Shown here: one piece after another, positions 8,746 through 17,471 of the stretch | How the letters are laid out: every line of letters starts with the position of its first letter | How positions within the stretch are numbered: position 1 is the first letter of the stretch | Assembly: GCA_913050035.1 (NCBI GenBank) | Contig: CAJXAC010000005.1 | Coordinates: forward strand, 1-60,028 | Source: an uncultured Gammaproteobacteria bacterium | Lineage (GTDB): Bacteria; Pseudomonadota; Gammaproteobacteria; Pseudomonadales; Azotimanducaceae | Direction of reading: 5' to 3' | Length of the DNA: 60,028 bases | Made by a program: the position numbers and the translations under genes | The notes under the pieces: model-generated | Seen by the model: the letters and a program-made list of their open reading frames with translations, nothing else | Databases searched by the model: none | Told to the model about the DNA's origin: nothing

Positions 8746-10437
8746 ATGAATCATCAACCGCAAGGTGGTCGCGCTCGAGGCGCGATGCCATTTCAGAAAT
8801 ACAAAGGGTTTCAACCCATCGACCTGCCGGACCGGCAATGGCCGAGCAAAGTGCTGCAACAGGCTCCGCGCTGGTGCAGTGTGGATCTGCGCGATGGTAA
8901 TCAAGCGCTGATCGATCCGATGAATGTGGATGAAAAGCTGCGCCTTTGGGATCTGCTATTGGAAATCGGCTTTGCTGAAATTGAGGTGGGATTCCCAGCT
9001 GCATCCCAGCCAGATTTCGATTTCATTCGTCGCATTATTGATGAAGGACGGATTCCGCCAGATGTCAGTATTCAGGTACTGTGTCAGGCCCGTGAAGAAT
9101 TGATTACGCGTTCGGTAGAAGCGTTGGAAGGCGCGCCAAATGTTATTTTTCACCTATATAACTCAACTTCCGAGCTGCAGCGGCGGGTGGTCTTTGGTAT
9201 GGATCGCCAGGGCATTATCGATCTGGCGGTTCAGGGCACGGAGTTGGTGCGGCAAGGCCTAGAGGGTTTTGCATCTAATGTAACCTTTGAATATTCGCCA
9301 GAAAGCTTTACCGGCACTGAGCTGGACTTTGCCGCCGAGATTTGTACCGCGGTGGCGGATACCTGGGGGGCGACGCCCGAGGATCCGATGATCATCAATC
9401 TGCCGAGCACGGTTGAAATGGCGACACCGAATATTTATGCGGATCAAATCGAGTGGTTTTGTCGAAATTTTCCGCGGCGCGACAGTGCCGTGATCAGTTT
9501 GCATACCCATAATGATCGGGGCACCGGTGTTGCAGCTACCGAATTAGGTCTGATGGCTGGTGCCCAGCGCGTCGAGGGTACGTTGTTTGGTAATGGTGAG
9601 CGTACTGGCAACTGTGATCTGGTTACCGTGGCAATGAATATGTTCAGTCAGGGTGTAGACCCCACTCTAGATCTGCGTCACATGCCGAAAATTCGTGAAG
9701 TATCCGAAGCGGTGACTAAGCTTGCGGTGCACGAACGTCATCCCTATGCGGGAGAGCTGGTCTTTACCGCGTTTTCCGGTTCGCATCAGGATGCAATTAA
9801 GAAAGGCATGTCCCAAGTCGATCGCAGTAGTTGGGAAGTACCGTATTTGCCCATCGATCCAGAAGATGTTGGCAGTTCCTACAAAGAAACGGTGCGGGTG
9901 AACAGTCAGTCCGGAAAAGGCGGGGTGGGATTTTTGCTCGAGGAGCACCACGGACTGGCATTGCCCCGTGATCTGCTGGTTGAATTCAGTTCCCATGTGC
10001 AGCAACTCACAGAACAGCTGGATCGTGAAGTTAAGCCAGATGAAATTTATCAGGCGCTACTGGATACCTATGGCAGCGACAGCGGTCCGTATCGGTTAAT
10101 GGATTACGACCTGTTAACCGGGCGTAATGAGGATCAGCGCTGTGTCGCGCGGGTAGAAGTATCTGACAATGTGGTCACCATTGATGGTGAAGGGTCAGGT
10201 CCTATTGAAGCATTCGTCAATGCAATGGTAGAAACCCTGAATGAGCCGCTAACAGTGTTGGGTTACCAAGAGAATGCCCTAGGCACGGGATCAGATGCTC
10301 AAGCAATTTGCATTCTTGCCATAGACGATCCAGAAACCGATAGTAGATGCTATGGCCTGGGTGTCAGTCGCAATACCATAACGGCGAGTCTGAATGCGAT
10401 TGTTAGTGCGCTGAACCGGCGTTGGGCTAAGAGTTAG
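8746..10437 (+). CDS. leuA: 2-isopropylmalate synthase (long, Pseudomonas/actinobacterial-type)
   Basis: This enzyme condenses acetyl-CoA with 2-oxoisovalerate to 2-isopropylmalate, the committed step of leucine synthesis. It has a DRE-TIM metallolyase barrel (~1-330; VDLRDGNQAL as the metal/substrate loop and SLHTHNDRGTGVAATELG with the His-x-His metal site). The C-terminal LeuA allosteric domain ends near residue 555 and should bind leucine for feedback inhibition. Starts are uncertain: the frame is open to a TTG at 8680, with ATGs at 8728, 8746 and 8785. I chose 8746 because AAGGG lies seven bases upstream. The conserved KYKGFQPIDLPDRQWPS region begins just after 8785. It is convergent with the CorB-like gene; leuB, leuC and leuD are not in the window. 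Confidence 0.95.
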   Translation: MNHQPQGGRARGAMPFQKYKGFQPIDLPDRQWPSKVLQQAPRWCSVDLRDGNQALIDPMNVDEKLRLWDLLLEIGFAEIEVGFPAASQPDFDFIRRIIDEGRIPPDVSIQVLCQAREELITRSVEALEGAPNVIFHLYNSTSELQRRVVFGMDRQGIIDLAVQGTELVRQGLEGFASNVTFEYSPESFTGTELDFAAEICTAVADTWGATPEDPMIINLPSTVEMATPNIYADQIEWFCRNFPRRDSAVISLHTHNDRGTGVAATELGLMAGAQRVEGTLFGNGERTGNCDLVTVAMNMFSQGVDPTLDLRHMPKIREVSEAVTKLAVHERHPYAGELVFTAFSGSHQDAIKKGMSQVDRSSWEVPYLPIDPEDVGSSYKETVRVNSQSGKGGVGFLLEEHHGLALPRDLLVEFSSHVQQLTEQLDREVKPDEIYQALLDTYGSDSGPYRLMDYDLLTGRNEDQRCVARVEVSDNVVTIDGEGSGPIEAFVNAMVETLNEPLTVLGYQENALGTGSDAQAICILAIDDPETDSRCYGLGVSRNTITASLNAIVSALNRRWAKS

Positions 10438-10450
10438 TCGTTATTCGTGC

Positions 10451-10468
10451 CGCCTGGGATGGCAGGCG
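10451..10468. terminator. Weak hairpin between convergent leuA and corB-like genes
   Basis: CGCCTG and CAGGCG form a six-base-pair stem with a six-base loop in the 32-base gap between two convergent genes. Neither strand has a run of T after the stem, so it is not a classical intrinsic terminator. The position makes some terminator or transcript-end role plausible. Confidence 0.3.
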
Positions 10469-10469
10469 A

Positions 10470-11765
10470 TCACTCGTCCAGTGAACTGTCGTCTTCGGGT
10501 CGGCCTTGATCTTCGATGCGGCGAATGCGTAGAGACTTAATAATATTGTCTTTGATTTGCAGGGTCTCGATCTGATATTCGTTAATTTGAATACACAAAT
10601 TGAACTCTGGAATGGTCTCCAGATGTTCGAGGACGAAACCGTTCAATGTCTTTGGCCCATTGGTTGGCAGGTTCCAGCGCAAGGCGCGGTTGATGTCGCG
10701 CAGTACGGCCATGCCGTCAATTAGGAAGGCACCGTCCGCTTCGGGTGATATGTCGGCAATGTTGGCAGCAAAGTCGCTGGTGAATTCGCCAACAATTTCT
10801 TCCAATATATCTTCCAGTGTGACGATGCCTTGGATGTCTCCATATTCGTCCACAACCAAGGCAAAGCGCTGTTTTTCTTTCTGGAAATTAAGCAGCTGCG
10901 TATGCAATGGCGTGGCCTCGGGTACATAGTAGGGGTCACGGGCTAACTGCAGCAGATCTGCTTTGGTGAACTCCTCAGTCTGCAACAAGCGGGCAAGACG
11001 GCGCAGATGCAAAACGCCCAGCATGTTGTTGAAATTGTCTTTGTAAACTGGCAGAAGGGTGTGCTGGCTCGCAGCGGCACCGGCCAAGATATCAGCCATG
11101 TTGTCATCGATATCGAGACCGACGATTTCTGTTCGCGGAACCATAATGTCGTTAACGGTGACCGTTTCTAGGTCTAACAGTCGTGTCATCATGGTTTGGC
11201 GTTCGCCGACAGCGCGGGCACCTTCGCTGACCACAGTAAGTAATTCGTCCTTGGTCAGTTGATCATCACCCTCGCTGCGTTCGCTCAGAAAAGGTTTTAC
11301 CAAGGCGTTACTGAAGCCGTTAATGAGCAGTACTACAGGGTGTAGGAGCTTTGCTAAAGGTGCGAGTACGAATACAGCTTTCAGAGCCCAGGCGTCGGGT
11401 CGTTCGGCTGCCAGAGTTTTAGGGGCGACTTCGGCAAAAATAAGAAAGGTAATTGTCAGTACCCAGGGTGCGAGCAGTACACCGGTGTCGCCCAACAAGT
11501 TATAGCCGATGATCGTCGCAATGGTCGCAGCACTGAAATTGACCAGATTGTTGCCAACAAGGATAACCCCGAGCAAGCGGTCTTGCCGTTTCAGCATACG
11601 GTTGGCTTTGCGCGCCCCCCTATGGCCGCGCTTTACCAGATGTCGTAAGCGATAACGATTAAGCGCCATCATTGCTGTTTCAGTGCCCGAGAAGTATGCA
11701 GACAGGCAGATCAGTAACGCGATGCTGAGCAGCAAATAAAGTGTTGGAGTTTCTGCGCTAATCAT
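10470..11765 (-). CDS. CorB/CorC-family (CNNM-like) magnesium/cobalt transport protein, DUF21-CBS-CorC_HlyC
   Basis: This 431-residue inner-membrane protein has the layout of E. coli YfjD (CorB). A DUF21 membrane domain (~1-190) holds about four hydrophobic segments and the SGTETAMMALNRYRLRHL signature. A CBS pair follows (~200-330; DIMVPRTEIVGLD and LVVDEYGDIQGIVTLEDILEEIVGE), then a C-terminal CorC_HlyC domain (~345-420; FLIDGMAVLRDINRALRWNLP). The family takes part in Mg2+/Co2+ efflux or resistance; transport itself is inferred. It overlaps ypjD by four bases, so the two are translationally coupled. The ypjD-corB pair beside ffh is conserved in gammaproteobacteria. Confidence 0.9.
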   Translation of the reverse strand: MISAETPTLYLLLSIALLICLSAYFSGTETAMMALNRYRLRHLVKRGHRGARKANRMLKRQDRLLGVILVGNNLVNFSAATIATIIGYNLLGDTGVLLAPWVLTITFLIFAEVAPKTLAAERPDAWALKAVFVLAPLAKLLHPVVLLINGFSNALVKPFLSERSEGDDQLTKDELLTVVSEGARAVGERQTMMTRLLDLETVTVNDIMVPRTEIVGLDIDDNMADILAGAAASQHTLLPVYKDNFNNMLGVLHLRRLARLLQTEEFTKADLLQLARDPYYVPEATPLHTQLLNFQKEKQRFALVVDEYGDIQGIVTLEDILEEIVGEFTSDFAANIADISPEADGAFLIDGMAVLRDINRALRWNLPTNGPKTLNGFVLEHLETIPEFNLCIQINEYQIETLQIKDNIIKSLRIRRIEDQGRPEDDSSLDE

Positions 11766-12583
11766 GACTGCAGTAAATATTCCAATACGAACTTACTGCC
11801 AACATAGCCGAGTAAGAGTAAGCCGAATGCACTTAGGTTCCAGCGTACAGCAGTAATGCCGCGCCAGCCCATTAGATGGTGGCCCACTAAAAAGCCGACA
11901 TAGATGAGCCACGACAGGGTGGTCAGGATAGTGTGATGGGCAACTCGTTGGGCAAACATATCGTCTAAAAACAATAAGCCGGTGAAAATTGCCAGGCTGA
12001 GCAAGACGGTACCAATCCACAACATAGCGATCAGCAGCCGCTCCATGGTCTCAAGTGCGGGCAGCATACGGTAAAAACCGGTATCTAAGCGTTGCAGCTG
12101 TTTTTCCTGGAAGGCCAACAATATGGATTGCAGGGCGGCAGTCATCAAGCCAGCATAGGCGGTCAATGACAAAATGATGTGTGCACTCTGGGCGCTATCG
12201 ATTGCCAGTTGGGTGCTGTTGCCGGGGTTAACAAGCAGTAACGCCAATGCGTTGATCACTGCGATGGGGAATAACAGCAGGTTAACGCTGATGACCGGCA
12301 GGCGGCTATTGGCTGCTGCGACGACTGCGACCATAACCACAGCGATATAGTTACATACATGCACCAGTGCCAGGTCGATGCCAGCATCGGTGACCAAAGT
12401 AGAGAAAGTCGCCCAGCCGTGACACAGAACAGCCGCCAGTCCGAGCAATGCAACCCGCTTCTGTGTACCGATAGCGGCCGGCATGGTTTCAGCGCTCTGC
12501 CTTTGCGCGGTTATAAGCTGTGCGAAACCGAGGGCATAAAACACTATGGCTGCAGCAGCAGTAATTGATGCGGATTCGTTCAT
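11762..12583 (-). CDS. ypjD: YpjD-type inner-membrane protein (CcsA/cytochrome c assembly-like)
   Basis: This 273-residue polytopic membrane protein has about eight hydrophobic segments and resembles the CcsA/CcmC-like cytochrome c assembly fold. LIYVGFLVGHHLMGWRGITAVRW near the C-terminus is the best-conserved part, with histidines suited to haem contact in CcsA relatives. The exact role of YpjD is not settled; in E. coli it has been linked to metal-ion resistance alongside CorB, and its gene lies next to corB and ffh there too. The start is an ATG at 12583. It is divergent from the glutamate-synthase-like gene and overlaps its downstream partner by four bases. Confidence 0.85.
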   Translation of the reverse strand: MNESASITAAAAIVFYALGFAQLITAQRQSAETMPAAIGTQKRVALLGLAAVLCHGWATFSTLVTDAGIDLALVHVCNYIAVVMVAVVAAANSRLPVISVNLLLFPIAVINALALLLVNPGNSTQLAIDSAQSAHIILSLTAYAGLMTAALQSILLAFQEKQLQRLDTGFYRMLPALETMERLLIAMLWIGTVLLSLAIFTGLLFLDDMFAQRVAHHTILTTLSWLIYVGFLVGHHLMGWRGITAVRWNLSAFGLLLLGYVGSKFVLEYLLQS

Positions 12584-12801
12584 GAAGTGCGACGCGGGAT
12601 CGCGCTCGTAAGCTGGGTGTTTATGATGAATTGTCGCTAGCTAGGTTGGCGAAGTTTGGCATAAGCTGGCGTTGTCGTGAAGTCGCCTTTGTGAAGGAGA
12701 TAAACGGTATTAATTACCCTCACCAGTGGGGTTGGAAGGTCTTTTCTATTGCGGTTATACGGTTCACTATCGGTATAAACTTATTAATAGAGTTAGTGTC
12801 A

Positions 12802-14292
12802 ATGCAATCCTCAACTACATTCCTTCAATCTGAAATCATGTCGTGGGCGGTGATGACGCTATTGTTAGGAATACCGCTGTTGTTGCTGGCGCTGTATCTG
12901 ATCGATCGCAATCAAACCCGCCACGCGCTGCGTCGTAACTATCCATTGTTGGCGCGTTTCCGATATTTGTTTGAGCACTTGGGTGAATTTTTTCGCCAGT
13001 ATTTTTTCGCCATGGATCGGGAGGAAATGCCTTTCAACCGGGCGGAGCGCTCTTGGGTCTATCGTGCAGCAAAAAAAGTAGATTCCACTATTGCCTTCGG
13101 CTCAACTCGAGATCTCAAGCCGGCGGGTACTGTGCTGTTTGCTAATTGCGCTTTTCCAAAGTTAGCGGAAGAAGGACGCGAAACCGGCACGGTCATAATT
13201 GGGCCCCATAGCCGCAAGCCCTATCAGGTGACCTCGGTCTTTCATATTTCTGCAATGAGCTATGGTGCGATCTCTGCACCAGCGGTATTGGCATTGTCCC
13301 GGGGTGCGAAGTCTGCAGGGGTATGGATGAATACGGGAGAGGGGGGCTTAAGTGCAGAGCACCTAGAGGGTGGCGCGGATCTAGTTTTCCAAATTGGTAC
13401 CGCAAAATATGGTGTGCGCGACGCAAGCGGCGCTTTGTGCCCTGAACGTCTCGGTGAAGTTGCGGCTCACGATCAGGTGAAGATGTTCGAAATTAAACTC
13501 AGTCAGGGCGCCAAGCCGGGTAAGGGCGGCGTTCTGCCCGGCTCGAAAGTGAATGCCGAAATTGCCCGGGTGCGGGCGATTCCGCTAGGTGAGGATTCCT
13601 TCAGTCCGAATCGACACCCAGAGGTATCTACTGCGGAAGATCTTTTGGATTTAATTGACACCGTGCGCAAGGTCAGCGGCAAGCCGGTGGGCATTAAAGC
13701 CGTTATTGGCGACCACAGATGGCTGGGTGAATTGTGCGTCGCCATCCAGGAGCGGGGCGTGGCTAGTGCCCCAGATTTCATCACGGTTGATGGCGCGGAG
13801 GGAGGCACCGGTGCCGCGCCCGCCAGTTTGATTGATTACATGGGGTTGCCGTTGCGGGAAAGTTTGCCTCTAGTTGTGGATATTTTGCAAAAATTTTCGC
13901 TGCGCAAGCGCATTCGAGTGGTCGCCAGCGGCAAGTTGATCAATCCGGCGCAAATAGCCTGGGCGCTCTGTGTGGGTGCGGATTTTGCGACCACTGCGCG
14001 GGGATTTATGTTTTCGTTAGGCTGTATACAGGCCATGCAGTGCAATAAAAATACCTGCCCCACGGGTATAACGACCCACGACAAGCGGTTGCAGCGGGGC
14101 TTAGTGGTGGCGAATAAACGTAAGCGGGTAGCGAATTATGCACGCTCGGTGCGAGCGGAGGTTGCGGTTATCGCCCATGCATGTGGTGTTCAAGAGCCAC
14201 GACAGCTGCAGCGGCAACATTGTCGTATTGTGCAAGCCGACGGCAGTTCTTTGGCCTTGGATACGCTCTACCCGGAAGTTGAGACGAGTTAA
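12802..14292 (+). CDS. Membrane-anchored FMN-binding glutamate synthase family protein (GltB-like domain)
   Basis: This protein of about 496 residues has an N-terminal hydrophobic segment (MSWAVMTLLLGIPLLLLALYL) followed by the FMN-binding central domain of glutamate synthase. It carries VDGAEGGTGAAPAS for flavin and substrate binding. A three-cysteine iron-sulfur pattern (CIQAMQCNKNTCPTG, spacing C-x5-C-x4-C) matches the 3Fe-4S site of GltB. The amidotransferase domain is absent, so it is not a complete glutamate synthase; its reaction is unknown. The start is doubtful: 12802 is the first safe ATG, but the frame is open to a TTG at 12631. A strong AAGGAGA site at 12694 precedes an in-frame ATT at 12709. 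An upstream start would add a second membrane segment, as in relatives. Confidence 0.85.
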   Translation: MQSSTTFLQSEIMSWAVMTLLLGIPLLLLALYLIDRNQTRHALRRNYPLLARFRYLFEHLGEFFRQYFFAMDREEMPFNRAERSWVYRAAKKVDSTIAFGSTRDLKPAGTVLFANCAFPKLAEEGRETGTVIIGPHSRKPYQVTSVFHISAMSYGAISAPAVLALSRGAKSAGVWMNTGEGGLSAEHLEGGADLVFQIGTAKYGVRDASGALCPERLGEVAAHDQVKMFEIKLSQGAKPGKGGVLPGSKVNAEIARVRAIPLGEDSFSPNRHPEVSTAEDLLDLIDTVRKVSGKPVGIKAVIGDHRWLGELCVAIQERGVASAPDFITVDGAEGGTGAAPASLIDYMGLPLRESLPLVVDILQKFSLRKRIRVVASGKLINPAQIAWALCVGADFATTARGFMFSLGCIQAMQCNKNTCPTGITTHDKRLQRGLVVANKRKRVANYARSVRAEVAVIAHACGVQEPRQLQRQHCRIVQADGSSLALDTLYPEVETS

Positions 14293-14339
14293 GGGTGGTC
14301 GATGACTAAAAAATAGGCCGCACAGCAGACGGTTCACGC

Positions 14340-14345
14340 TATAAT
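14340..14345 (+). promoter_or_regulatory. -10 element of probable ffh promoter
   Basis: A perfect TATAAT lies 28 bases before the ffh ATG, which would give a leader of roughly 20 bases. No convincing -35 hexamer is found 16-18 bases upstream, so strength is uncertain. The short leader lacks a purine-rich ribosome-binding site and instead contains CCTCCT. Confidence 0.4.
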
Positions 14346-14373
14346 TTCCAGTCCCGTTCAATCGCCTCCTAAT

Positions 14374-15768
14374 ATGTTTGAAAACCTATCAGAAAGACTT
14401 TCGGCGAGCCTGAAGCAGATCAGCGGCAAGGCGCGCTTGAACGAAAACAACATCAGCGATGCTCTGCGTGATGTGCGTGTGGCCTTGCTAGAAGCCGATG
14501 TGGCCTTGCCTGTTGTAAAAGACTTTATAGAGCAGGTGCGAGGCAAGGCGCTTGGTCAAGCCGTTATGGCGGCGCTGAATCCGAGCGAAGCATTCATCAA
14601 GATCGTGCACGAAGAGCTCGTGGCGGTCATGGGTGCAGAAGACAATAGTCTTAATTTAACAACTGCGCCGCCGGCGGTGATTCTTATGGCTGGCCTGCAG
14701 GGTGCGGGTAAAACCACAACCGTGGCGAAGCTCGCGCGGCTGCTCAAAGAGCAACAGAAAAAGCGCGTTGCAGTGGTCAGTGCTGACGTTTACCGACCTG
14801 CAGCGATTGAACAGTTGCAGACCCTGGCCGCCGAGGTTGGGGTAACCTTTATCGAATCGTCACCTGATCAAGCGCCTGTAGCAATAGCCACTGCCGCCGT
14901 GCAGAGCGCGAAGCAGCAGTTGGCCGATGTATTGCTCGTGGATACCGCCGGGCGTTTAGCGGTGGACGAAGCGATGATGGCTGAGATCAAACAATTGCAT
15001 GCCAGCATCAAGCCTATCGAGACATTGTTTGTGGTGGACGCCATGACTGGCCAGGATGCCGCGAATACTGCCAAAGCCTTCAATGACGCGCTGCCGCTCA
15101 CCGGGATTGTGCTGGCGAAGACCGATGGCGATGCCCGGGGTGGCGCGGCCTTAAGTGCCCGCACTATTACTGGCAAGCCGATCAAGTTTTTGGGCAGCGG
15201 GGAAAAAACTGATGCACTTGAGGTATTTCATGCGGATCGTATTGCCTCGCGGATCTTGGGTATGGGTGATGTTCTTTCGCTCATTGAAGAAGCCGAGCGT
15301 AAGGTCGATAAGACCAAGGCTCAGCGATTCGCGCGCAAGATGCAGCAGGGTCAAAAATTTGATCTAGAAGATTTTCGTGATCAGTTGCAACAGATGGCTA
15401 ATATGGGTGGTCTGAGCAGCATGCTCGATAAACTGCCGGGTATGGGTCAGTTGCCTGCTAGTGCGCAGGCGCAGTTAGATGATGGCCAGTTTAAGCGTAT
15501 GGGCGTAATCATAGATTCCATGACCGTAAAAGAGCGTCGTTTTCCGGATCTTCTCAATGGTTCGCGCAAGCAACGTATTGCCGCTGGTAGCGGTACCCAG
15601 ATTGCGGATATCAATCGTTTGCTGAAACAGCACAAACAAATGCAAAAGATGATGAAGAAAGTGGGGAAGAAGGGCGGCATGCAAAAGATGATGCGCGGTA
15701 TGCAGGGCATGAAATTCCCAGGAGGCGGTATGCCACCGGGGATGCCACCGGGCATGCGCCGCCGTTAG
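14374..15768 (+). CDS. ffh: Signal recognition particle protein Ffh
   Basis: Ffh is the 464-residue SRP54 homologue. It binds 4.5S RNA and the signal sequences of nascent inner-membrane proteins and delivers ribosomes to FtsY. The N domain (1-~90, starting MFENLSERLS) is followed by the G domain with the P-loop GLQGAGKTTTVAKLA, VDTAGR and the guanine-specificity motif LAKTDGDARGG. The methionine-rich M domain (~300-464) ends in an unusual Gly/Pro/Met-rich tail (GGGMPPGMPPGMRRR). Its position after ypjD-corB and before rpsP-rimM-trmD-rplS follows the gammaproteobacterial order. No Shine-Dalgarno sequence precedes the ATG. Confidence 0.97.
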   Translation: MFENLSERLSASLKQISGKARLNENNISDALRDVRVALLEADVALPVVKDFIEQVRGKALGQAVMAALNPSEAFIKIVHEELVAVMGAEDNSLNLTTAPPAVILMAGLQGAGKTTTVAKLARLLKEQQKKRVAVVSADVYRPAAIEQLQTLAAEVGVTFIESSPDQAPVAIATAAVQSAKQQLADVLLVDTAGRLAVDEAMMAEIKQLHASIKPIETLFVVDAMTGQDAANTAKAFNDALPLTGIVLAKTDGDARGGAALSARTITGKPIKFLGSGEKTDALEVFHADRIASRILGMGDVLSLIEEAERKVDKTKAQRFARKMQQGQKFDLEDFRDQLQQMANMGGLSSMLDKLPGMGQLPASAQAQLDDGQFKRMGVIIDSMTVKERRFPDLLNGSRKQRIAAGSGTQIADINRLLKQHKQMQKMMKKVGKKGGMQKMMRGMQGMKFPGGGMPPGMPPGMRRR

Positions 15769-15778
15769 AGCAACCACG

Positions 15779-16714
15779 ATGGTACGCCCCCTGCTGCTGC
15801 TAGGAGTTGCTGTTGCGGGTGTTGTAGCCGGATGGCAGTTGCGTGGTTTAGCGGGTGATGGTGGCGTTACGCCTGAGGTAGTCGCTGCGTTATCGCAAAA
15901 GCAGCCGCTGCCGGAGCCTATTTTGCGCCTACCAACACCGAAGGCCTTGGCGGCGGCTGAAGAAAGCCCCGCTGAATTATCGCCCGCCCCGGATACGGTG
16001 CTTTCTTTGGAGGCGCTTTATGCAGCACTGGCAAGCGCAGATGTGTCTCGGGAAGGGGCGATCCGTGGGCAACTTCAGGAATATATCAGTCAGCGCACTG
16101 TACAACTGTCGAGTCAGCAGCGCTGGGCAGAATTGTTGGGGTTTTATCAGCGTTTAGTCAATTTAGATCCTCATGTTGCCGAGTATTACTACCGTCTTGC
16201 TGAAGTGCAGGTGCAGTTGCAACTATACGATCAAGCACTGTACTCGCTGTATTTCATTCTGCAGGACTCGGTAATGGGTGCTAAGGCCCAGGCATTAGAG
16301 CAGCGCATCAATAAACTTCTACAGTTCACCGAGGGTATAACCGTGCCGCTGCTCAAACACGGTAGTCATCATGTGGTGGAGGCGCGATTGCCGTCGGGAG
16401 TGTTGCGACTGTTATTGGATACCGGAGCATCCATTACCACGCTGACCCCCGATGCCGCGCGCCGCTTGAATCTCAGCTACGACTCGGGTCGTTCGATTAG
16501 CCTGGCAACGGCGGGTGGTTTGGTGTCGGCGCCAATAATTGAAGTCTCGGGCTTTAGCGTTGGCGCAGCCGAGGTTGAACGGTTACAAGTGGGCATATTG
16601 CCATTACCGGGGGAGGGTGGTTTCGATGGCCTACTCGGTATGAATTTCCTTCAGCAATTTGCCAGTTCAATTAATCAGCAGGACGGCGTGTTGCACCTGC
16701 AGAATAAGGGCTAA
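15779..16714 (+). CDS. Membrane-anchored retropepsin-like aspartic protease with helical repeat region
   Basis: This 311-residue protein begins with one hydrophobic segment (~4-20) that probably anchors it in the inner membrane facing the periplasm. Residues ~75-180 are helical and look like degenerate tetratricopeptide repeats (LDPHVAEYYYRLAEVQVQLQ). The C-terminal domain (~195-310) is a retroviral-type aspartyl protease with the catalytic DTGAS at 214-218. FDGLLGMNFLQQF at 282-294 is the second conserved element; such proteases act as dimers. Substrate and role are unknown. It starts 10 bases after ffh, so it is probably cotranscribed with ffh, separating ffh from the usual rpsP neighbour. 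Confidence 0.8.
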   Translation: MVRPLLLLGVAVAGVVAGWQLRGLAGDGGVTPEVVAALSQKQPLPEPILRLPTPKALAAAEESPAELSPAPDTVLSLEALYAALASADVSREGAIRGQLQEYISQRTVQLSSQQRWAELLGFYQRLVNLDPHVAEYYYRLAEVQVQLQLYDQALYSLYFILQDSVMGAKAQALEQRINKLLQFTEGITVPLLKHGSHHVVEARLPSGVLRLLLDTGASITTLTPDAARRLNLSYDSGRSISLATAGGLVSAPIIEVSGFSVGAAEVERLQVGILPLPGEGGFDGLLGMNFLQQFASSINQQDGVLHLQNKG

Positions 16715-16745
16715 GATCGTTGTCGAAGAGTTATGAGGAGCGACG

Positions 16746-17039
16746 ATGACAGCGTATGTAATTGCCACAATAAATATCCATGATCGAGAACGCTACGCTG
16801 AGTATGAAGCTGGTTTTATGGCCATCTTTATAAATTACGGTGGCGCAATGCTCAGTGTTGATGAAGCGCCTCGGTTGCTTGAGGGGGACTGGTCATATAC
16901 TCGTACTGTATTGATTGGTTTTGACTCCGTGGAAGCCGCGGAAAAGTGGTTTTTTAGCCCGGAATATCAAGATTTGGCGCGGCATCGACATGCAGCGGCT
17001 GAAACCCATTGTGTGATTGTTAACGGCTTGCAGGGGTGA
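16746..17039 (+). CDS. DUF1330 family protein
   Basis: This 97-residue cytosolic protein resembles the DUF1330 family (dimeric alpha-beta barrel fold). The family-like features are the early AYVIATINIHDRERYAEYE stretch, the central GGAMLSVDEAPRLLEGDW, and AAEKWFFSPEYQDLARHRHAA near the end. No catalytic function is established for the family. The start is supported by an AGGAG site five bases upstream of the ATG. It follows the aspartic protease by 31 bases and precedes the rpsP promoter, so it is probably the last gene of an ffh transcript. Confidence 0.85.
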   Translation: MTAYVIATINIHDRERYAEYEAGFMAIFINYGGAMLSVDEAPRLLEGDWSYTRTVLIGFDSVEAAEKWFFSPEYQDLARHRHAAAETHCVIVNGLQG

Positions 17040-17070
17040 TTTGGATCACATAAGACTTATCCTAAGCCAT

Positions 17071-17098
17071 TTGCATGTGTGCTAGGTTGCTATAGAAT
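17071..17098 (+). promoter_or_regulatory. Promoter of the rpsP-rimM-trmD-rplS operon
   Basis: TTGCAT (17071-17076) and TAGAAT (17093-17098) are spaced 16 bases apart, followed by a GC-rich GCGGCC discriminator typical of growth-rate-regulated ribosomal promoters. The predicted start lies about 35-40 bases before the rpsP ATG. Confidence 0.55.
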
Positions 17099-17140
17099 AC
17101 GCGGCCTTCGAATTCTGACCTTTGGTAAACAGAGAACATT

Positions 17141-17419
17141 ATGGTAACGATCCGTCTTGCCCGTCATGGCGCAAAGAAGAGTCCTTTTTATCACGTAACA
17201 GTGGCAGACCAAGCACGCGCCCGTGATGGTCGCTTCGTGGAACGCGTAGGATTCTATAACCCGGTGGCCAAGGGTCAGGCAGAAGCATTGCGCTTGGATC
17301 TGGATCGTATCGATTATTGGGTTGGCGTTGGCGCTCAACCGAGCGACCGGGTAAAGCAACTGATTGCAACCGCGCGTAAGCAACAGACTGCAGAAGCAGC
17401 CGCGGCTCCCGCGGAGTAG
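17141..17419 (+). CDS. rpsP: 30S ribosomal protein S16
   Basis: S16 (92 residues) is a small-subunit assembly protein binding the 5' and central domains of 16S rRNA. The N-terminus [19 protein letters not shown] and the [13 protein letters not shown] segment are nearly invariant in the family. The last ~15 residues form an Ala/Glu-rich tail. It is the first gene of the conserved rpsP-rimM-trmD-rplS operon, behind its own promoter at 17071-17098. Confidence 0.98.
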   Translation: MVTIRLARHGAKKSPFYHVTVADQARARDGRFVERVGFYNPVAKGQAEALRLDLDRIDYWVGVGAQPSDRVKQLIATARKQQTAEAAAAPAE

Positions 17420-17471
17420 TCTCTAGCGCATCCCATCGATGCGCGTCGTAAAAAGCGTTGAAGGTTCCCAG

